Positions 58,404-64,000 of a stretch of 64,000 bases of DNA are shown in pieces; position 1 is the first letter of the stretch; each line of letters opens with the position of its first letter. Location: contig CM075775.1 of assembly GCA_037974665.1 (NCBI GenBank), positions 65,319,311-65,383,310 on the forward strand, given 5' to 3'. Both the position numbers and the translations under genes were made by a program. Source of the DNA: Ehretia macrophylla. Taxonomy: Eukaryota; Streptophyta; Magnoliopsida; Boraginales; Ehretiaceae. The notes under the pieces are model-generated. The model saw only the letters and a list, made by a program, of their open reading frames with translations. It was not told the DNA's origin and ran no database searches.

Positions 58404-58960
58404 CATTTCAAAATTTTTTGCTCCGGTTAGGGTTGCCAAGATACTTTATCCACCACATTTCTATTATCGAATCCCACGGCACCTTGGGCAAGACAACTTT
58501 GCTTCACGTGGAGTCTGGGCCAACAAACCGAGGGCGTAAGGCTTGTGACCAGGTCTCTATCGCTCCGGTGCCCATAACTTTTGATCTGTAAGGAGTTACG
58601 CGGCGCACAGCATACCGTTGCATAGCTCTCCAAGAGCTCTACGAAGGTGGCAGCAAGCTTGCTCGCTTTGCCCTTGCTAAAGCCCAAAATCGAACGTTTT
58701 CATTAGTTTCGGGCCACTTTTCTATTTTTGCTCTGTTTTTTCATCCCGGATCGTACGTCGTGAGCTGTTAAAAGGACGACAACTTTACTCGCGGGACAAT
58801 AGAGGGCCCTACAATGCGTCGATATCACGTCTTGCAAGGATGCTGCGTTATTGAAGCGGATGGGTTGTCGTCAAGCCCATTGGGCCTTCTGAATGAGCCA
58901 TCTATCTGGGCTGAGACTGTGAACCTTTAACACATAAAGGAATTGTGACCTCAACATGAC

Positions 58961-59080
58961 AGGTGCGATCATACCAGCACTAATGCACCAGATCCTATCA
59001 GAATTCGGAAGTTAAGCATGTTTGGGCGGGACTAGTACTAGGATGGGTGACCCCCTGGGAAGTCCTCGTGTTGTACCCCC
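58961..59080 (+). rRNA. 5S rRNA: 5S rRNA gene copy 55
   Basis: Full length. Differences: G1A, G30A, C36T, C44T, C47G, G58A, C61T, A69G, G72C, C114T. A69G and G72C alter the intermediate element. Confidence 0.94.
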
Positions 59081-59637
59081 ATTTTCAATTTTTTTTGCTC
59101 CATTTAGGGTTGCCAAGATACTTTATCCGCCACATTTCTATTATCGAATCCTACGGCACCTTGGGCAACACAACTTCGCTTCACGTGAAGGCTGGGCCAG
59201 CAAACCGAGGGCGTAGGGTTTGTGACCAAGTCCCCTTCGCTCCGGTGCCCATAACTTCTGATCCGTAAAGAGTTACGCGGTGCACAGCATACCGTTGCAA
59301 AGCTCTCCGAGAGCTATACGACGGGGGCAGCGAGCTTGCTCGCTGTGCCCTTTTTGGAGACCAAAATCGAACGATTTCATTAGTTTTGGGACACTTTTCT
59401 TTTTTTGCTCTATTTTTCCATCCTGGATCGTACGTCGTGAGCTGTTGAAAGGACGACAACCTTACATGCGGGACATTATAGGGCCCTACAACGCGTCGAT
59501 ATCACGTCTTGCGAGGATGCTGCGTTGTTGAAGGTGATGGGTTGTCGTTTAGCCCATTGGGCCTTTTGAATGGGCCATCTCTCTAGGCTGGGACTGTGAA
59601 TCGTTAACACATAAAGGAATTGTGCCCTCAACCTGAT

Positions 59638-59757
59638 GGGGGTGACCATACCAACACTAATGCACCAGATCCCATCAGAACTCCGAAGTTAAGCGTGCTT
59701 GGGCAAGAGTAGTACTAGGATGTGTGACCCCCTGGGAAGTCCTCGTGTTGCACCCCC
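59638..59757 (+). rRNA. 5S rRNA: 5S rRNA gene copy 56
   Basis: Full length. Differences: T4G, C6T, T9C, G17A, G30A, G68A, G86T. The first stem strand is unusual, with four changes in nucleotides 4-17. Confidence 0.95.
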
Positions 59758-60313
59758 CTTTTCAATTTTTTTTGCTCCGGCTAGGGTTGCCAAGATACTT
59801 TATCCACAACATTTCCATTATCGAATCCCACGGCACCTTGGGCAAGACAACTTCACTTCACGTGGAGGCTATGCCAGCAAACCGAGAGCGCAGGGTTTGT
59901 GACCAAGTCTCCGTCGCTCCGGTGCCCATAACTTTTGATCCGTAAGGAATTACGCGGCGTACAGCATACCGTTGCAAAGCTCTCCGAGAGTCTACGACGT
60001 GGGTAGCTAGCTTGCTCGTAGTGCCCTTTTTAGAGCCCAACATCGAACGTTTTCATTAGTTTCGGGCCACTTTTCAATTTTTGCTATGTTTTTCCATCCC
60101 GGATCGTACGTCATGAGCTGTTAAAAGGATGACAACCTTACTCGCAGGACATTAGAGGGCCCTACAATGTGTCGATATCTCGTCTTGCGAGGACGCTACG
60201 TTGTTGAAATAGATGGGTTGTCGTTAAGCCCATTGGGCCTTCTGAATGAGCCATATCTCCAAGCTTGGACTGTGAACCTTTAACACATAAAGGAATTGTG
60301 CTTTCAACATGAC

Positions 60314-60432
60314 GGGTGCGATCATACCAACACTAATGCACCAGATCCATCAGAACTCTGAAGTTAAGCGTGCTTTGTCAAGAGTAGTACTAGGATAGGT
60401 GACCCCTTGGGAAGTCCTCGTGTTGCACCTCT
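60314..60432 (+). pseudogene. 5S rRNA: 5S rRNA gene copy 57, 1-nt deletion
   Basis: 119 nt. Same lost C at 34-36, G30A and C47T as the copy at 42233. Other differences: G17A, G64T, G66T, G68A, G85A, C95T, C118T, C120T. Confidence 0.92.
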
Positions 60433-60989
60433 ATTTTCAATTTTTTTTGCTCCGTTTAGGGTTGCCAAGATATTTTATCCACCACCTATCTATTATCGAA
60501 TGCCACGCCACCTTGGGCAAGACAACTTCGCTTCACATGGAGGCTGGGCCAGCAAACCGAGGGCGTAGGGCTTGTGACCAGGTCTCCTTCGCTCCGGTGC
60601 CCATAACTTTTGATCCGTAAAGATTTACGTGGCGCACAGCATACCGTTGCAAAGCTCTCTGAGAGCTCTACGACGGGGGCATCTACCTTGCTCACACTGC
60701 CCTTTTTGGAGCCCAAAATCGAACGTTTTCATCAGTTTCGGGCGACTTTTCTACTTTTGCTCTATTTTTCTATCCCGGATCGTACATCGTGAGCTGTTAA
60801 AAGGACGACAACCTTACTCGCGGGACATTAGATGGCCCTACAACGGGTCGATATCACGTCTTGCGAGGATGCTGCGTTGTTGAAGTGGATGGGTTGTCGT
60901 TAAGCCCATTGGGCTTCTTGAATGGGCCCTCTCGCTAGGCTGGGACTGTGAACCATTAACACATAAAGGAATTTTTCCCTCAACATGAC

Positions 60990-61109
60990 GGGTGCGATCA
61001 TACCAGCACTAATGCACCGGATCCCATCAGAACTCCGAAGTTAAGCATGCTTGGGCGAGAGTACTACTCGGATGGGTGACCAATTGGGAAGTCCTCATGT
61101 TGCACGCCC
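60990..61109 (+). rRNA. 5S rRNA: 5S rRNA gene copy 58
   Basis: Full length. Differences: G58A, G75C, A80C, C93A, C94A, C95T, G108A, C117G. Three adjacent changes at 93-95 alter box C. Confidence 0.95.
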
Positions 61110-61665
61110 TTTTCAATTTTTTTTGCTCCGGTTAGGGTTTCCAAGAAAATTTATCCACCACATTTATATTATCGAATCCCACGGCACCTGGGGCAAGACA
61201 ACTTCACTTCACATGGAGGCTGGGCCGGCAAACCGAGGGCATAGGGCTTATGACCAGGTCTCCGTCACTCCGGTGCCCATAACTTTTGATCCGTAAGGAG
61301 TTAGGCGGCGCAAAACATACTGTTGCAAAGCTCTGAGAGTGCTCTACGACAGGGGCAGCCAGCTTGCTCGTTGTGCCATGTTTGGAGCCCAAAATCGACC
61401 GTTTTCATCAGTTCCAGGCCACTTTTTTTCTTTTGCTATGTTTTTCCATCCCGGATCGTACGTTGTGAGCTGATAAAAGGACAACAACCATCCTCGCTGG
61501 ATATTAGAGGGCCCTACAATGCGTGGATATCATGTCTTGCGAGGATGTTGCGTTGTTGAAGCCGGTGGGTTGTTGTTAAGCCCATTGGGCCTTTTGAATG
61601 GGCCATCTCGCTAGGCTGGGACTGTGAACCGTTAACACATAAAGGAATTGTGCCCTCAACATGAC

Positions 61666-61785
61666 GGGTGTGATCATGCCAGCACTAATGCACTGAATCC
61701 CATCAGAACTGCGAAGTTAAGCGTGTTTGGACGAGAGTAGTACTAGGAAGGGCGACCCCTTGGGAAGCCCTGATGTTGTACCCTC
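61666..61785 (+). rRNA. 5S rRNA: 5S rRNA gene copy 59
   Basis: Full length but decayed. Differences: C6T, A13G, C29T, G31A, C46G, C61T, G66A, T84A, T88C, C95T, T103C, C107G, G108A, C114T, C119T. Likely non-functional. Confidence 0.92.
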
Positions 61786-62005
61786 ATTTTGAATTTTTTT
61801 TGCTCCGGTTAGGATTTCCAAGATACTTTATCCACCACATTTCTATTATCGAATCCCACGGCACCTTAGGGCAGACACCTTCGCTTCACGTGGAGGCTGG
61901 GCCAGCAAACCAAGGCCGTAGGTCTTGTGACAAGTCCTCTATCGCTACGGTGCCCATAACTTTTAATCCGTAAGGAGTTACGCGGCGTACAGCATACCGT
62001 TGCAA

Positions 62006-62020
62006 AGCTCTCCGAGAGCT
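62006..62020. repeat. Conserved 15-nt palindrome in the 5S spacer (representative)
   Basis: AGCTCTCCGAGAGCT: perfect 7-bp arms around one central base, about 220 bp after the gene at 61666. The same element, intact or with one or two changes, sits at this place in most spacers. A protein-binding site or hairpin are possible roles; neither is shown. Confidence 0.6.
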
Positions 62021-62343
62021 CTACGACGGGGGCAGCCAGCTTGCTCACTGTGCCCCTTTTTGGAGCCCAAAATCGAAAGTTTTCGTCAGTTTCAGGCCAC
62101 TTTTCTTCTTTAGCTCTGTTTTTCCATCCCGGATCGTACGTCGTGAGCTGTTAAAATTAAGACAACCTTACTCGCGGGACATTAGAGGGCCCTACAATGG
62201 GTCGATATCATGTCTTGCGAGGATGCTGCGTTGTTGAAGCAGATGGGTTGCGGTTAAGCCTATTGGGCCATTTGAATGGGCCATCTCTCTAGGCTGGGAT
62301 TGTGAACCGTTAACACATAAAGGAATTGTGCCCTCAACATGAT

Positions 62344-62463
62344 GGGTGCGATCATACCAGCACTAATGCACCGGATCCCATCAGTACTTTAAAGTTAAGC
62401 ATGCTAGGGCGAGAGTAGTACTAGGATGGGTGACCCCCTAGGAAGTCCTCGTGTTGCACCCCC
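62344..62463 (+). rRNA. 5S rRNA: 5S rRNA gene copy 60
   Basis: Full length. Differences: A42T, C46T, C47T, G48A, G58A, T63A, G97A. Confidence 0.95.
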
Positions 62464-63020
62464 ATTTTCAAATTTTTTTGCTCTGGTTAGGGTTGCCAAG
62501 ATACTTTATCCACCACATTTCTATTATCGAATCCCACGGCACCTTGGGCAAGATAACTTAGCTTCACTTGGAGACTGGGCCAGCAAACCAAGGGCATAGG
62601 GCTTGGGACCAGGTCTCCGTCGCTCCGGTGCCCATAACTTTTGATCAGTAAAGAGTTACATGGCGCACCGCAAACCGTTGCAAAGCACTTCGAGAGCTCT
62701 ATGACGGAGGCATCTAGCTTGCTCGCTTTGCCCTTTTTGGAGCCCAAAATTGAACTTTTTCATCAGTTTCGAGCAGCTTTTCTTCTTTCGCTATGTTTTT
62801 CCATAGCAGATCGTATGTCGTGAGCTGTTAAAAGGATGACAACATTACTCGCGCGACATTAGAGGGCCGTACAATGCGTAGATATCACGTCTTGCGAGGA
62901 TGCGGCGTTGTTGAAGTGGATGGGTTGTCGTTAAGCCCATTGGGCCTTCTTAATGGAACATCTCTCTCGGCTGGGACTGTGAACCGTTAACACATAAAGG
63001 AATTGTACCCTCAACAAGAC

Positions 63021-63140
63021 GGGTGCGATCATACCAGCACTAATGCACCAGATCCCATGAGAAGTTCGAAGTTAAGCGTGCTTGGGCGAGAGTAGTACAA
63101 GGATGGAAGACCCCCTGGGAAGTCCTCGTGTTGCACCCCC
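63021..63140 (+). rRNA. 5S rRNA: 5S rRNA gene copy 61
   Basis: Full length. Differences: G30A, C39G, C44G, C46T, T79A, G87A, T88A. G87A and T88A are in box C. Confidence 0.95.
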
Positions 63141-63697
63141 CTTTTCAAATTTTTTTGCTCCGGTTAGTGTTGCCAAGATACTTTATCCACCACATTTCTA
63201 TTATTGAATCCCACGGTACCATGGGCAAGACAACTTCGCTTCACGTGGAGGCGGGGCGAGCAAACCGAGGGTGTAGGGCTTGTGACCAGGTCTCCATCGC
63301 TCCGGTGCCCATAACTTTTGATCCGTAAGGAGTTACGCGGCGCACAGCATATCGTTGCAAAGCTCTCCAAGAGCACTACGACGGGGGCAACCAGCTTGCT
63401 CGCTTTGCCCTTTTTGGAGCCCAAAATCGAACATTTTCATCAGTTTCAGGCCACTTTTCTTCTTTTACTCTGTTTTTCCGTCCCGGATCGTACGTCGTGA
63501 GCTGTTAAAAGGAAGAAAACCTTACTCGCGGGACATTAGAGGACCCTACAACGCGTCGATATCACGTATTGAGAGGTTGCTGCGTTGTTGAAGCAGATGG
63601 GTTGTCGTTAAGCACATTGGGCCTTTTGAATGGGCCACCTCTCTAGGCTGGGACTTTGAACCGTTAACACATAAAGGAATTGCGCCCACAACATGAC

Positions 63698-63817
63698 GGG
63701 TGCGATCATACCAGCACTAATGCACTGGATCCCATCAGAACTCCGAAGATAAGCGTGCTTGGGCAAGAGTAGTACTAGGATGGGTGACCCCCTGAGAAGT
63801 CTTCGTGTTGCACTCCC
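63698..63817 (+). rRNA. 5S rRNA: 5S rRNA gene copy 62
   Basis: Full length. Differences: C29T, T52A, G68A, G98A, C105T, C117T. Last gene in the window; its spacer runs off the end. Confidence 0.96.
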
Positions 63818-64000
63818 CTTTTCAATTTTTTTTGCTCCGGTTAGGGTTGCCAAGATACTTTATCCACCACATTTCTATTATCGAATCCCACGGCATCATG
63901 GGCAAGACAACTTTGCTTCACGTGGAGGCGGGGCCTGCAAACCGAGGGCGTACGGTTTATGACCGGGTCTCTGTCTCTCCGGTGCCCATAACTTTTGATC

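Larger units (their letters stand above)
57887..64000 (+). repeat. 5S rDNA tandem array, segment 4
   Basis: The remainder of the unit split by D, then nine genes from 58284 to 63698 at 676-678 bp spacing. The final spacer is cut by the window end, so the array continues beyond. Spacers hold the usual landmarks and no other gene. Confidence 0.97.

Noticed and set aside
79-63962. Dozens of similar 60-86 codon ORFs on both strands in the 5S spacers (for example - strand ORFs starting MGSKKGKASKL)
   Set aside because: They recur because the spacer repeats. They overlap each other in several frames and strands, run into the 5S genes, and suffer frequent stops and frameshifts between units. No signal of protein constraint is visible.
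1-64000. Possibility that the 5S units are Cassandra-type terminal-repeat retrotransposons carrying 5S sequence
   Set aside because: Units are uniform head-to-tail monomers with Pol III signals. They have no TG...CA termini, target duplications or primer-binding site, so this is true 5S rDNA.
1-64000. A hidden host gene or novel multi-gene system between the repeats
   Set aside because: All sequence is accounted for by 5S units and four LTR-type insertions. The only long ORFs are retrotransposon gag-pol.

Overview
The window is plant nuclear DNA from a 5S ribosomal RNA (5S rDNA) locus. It holds 62 head-to-tail copies of a roughly 677-bp unit, all on the + strand. Each unit is a 120-nt 5S rRNA gene followed by a spacer of about 557 bp. 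The gene has the plant 5S layout: internal box A, intermediate element and box C, a TATA-like ATAAAGG near -27, C at -1, and T-runs just after the 3' end. The 5S sequence and the retroelements point to a flowering plant. A eudicot is my guess, but the species cannot be named from the sequence.

Layout. 1-2584: four 5S copies, the first cut by the window edge. 2585-5439: LTR-like insertion A. 5440-15764: 16 copies, the last broken by insertion B. 15765-19558: solo LTR B. 19559-20057: remainder of the broken unit. 20058-23886: solo LTR C, same family as B, opposite orientation. 23887-45898: 33 copies. 45899-57886: complete Ty3/gypsy chromovirus D on the - strand, with two 3599-bp LTRs and a gag-pol region broken by one stop codon. 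57887-64000: nine copies. Removing each insertion and one target-site duplication restores the 676-678 bp spacing, so the insertions were clean and the array was not otherwise rearranged at those points.

The array looks old and largely unhomogenised. No copy matches the consensus exactly; the best differ by two to four bases, and at least seven have indels. Many recurrent differences are C-to-T or G-to-A at CG sites and at one CTG site, as expected from deamination of methylated DNA. Shared private variants show that blocks of two, four, eight and about nine units were duplicated in tandem, with recognisable junction units. This suggests a heterochromatic, perhaps peripheral or silenced, part of a 5S locus that collects retrotransposons.

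The only protein-coding genes are the retrotransposon's gag, protease, reverse transcriptase, RNase H, integrase and chromodomain. I found no host protein gene, tRNA, CRISPR array or unknown multi-gene system. The most informative signals are the duplication history, the methylation-like decay, and the placement of two insertions within a few bases of each other just upstream of two 5S genes.
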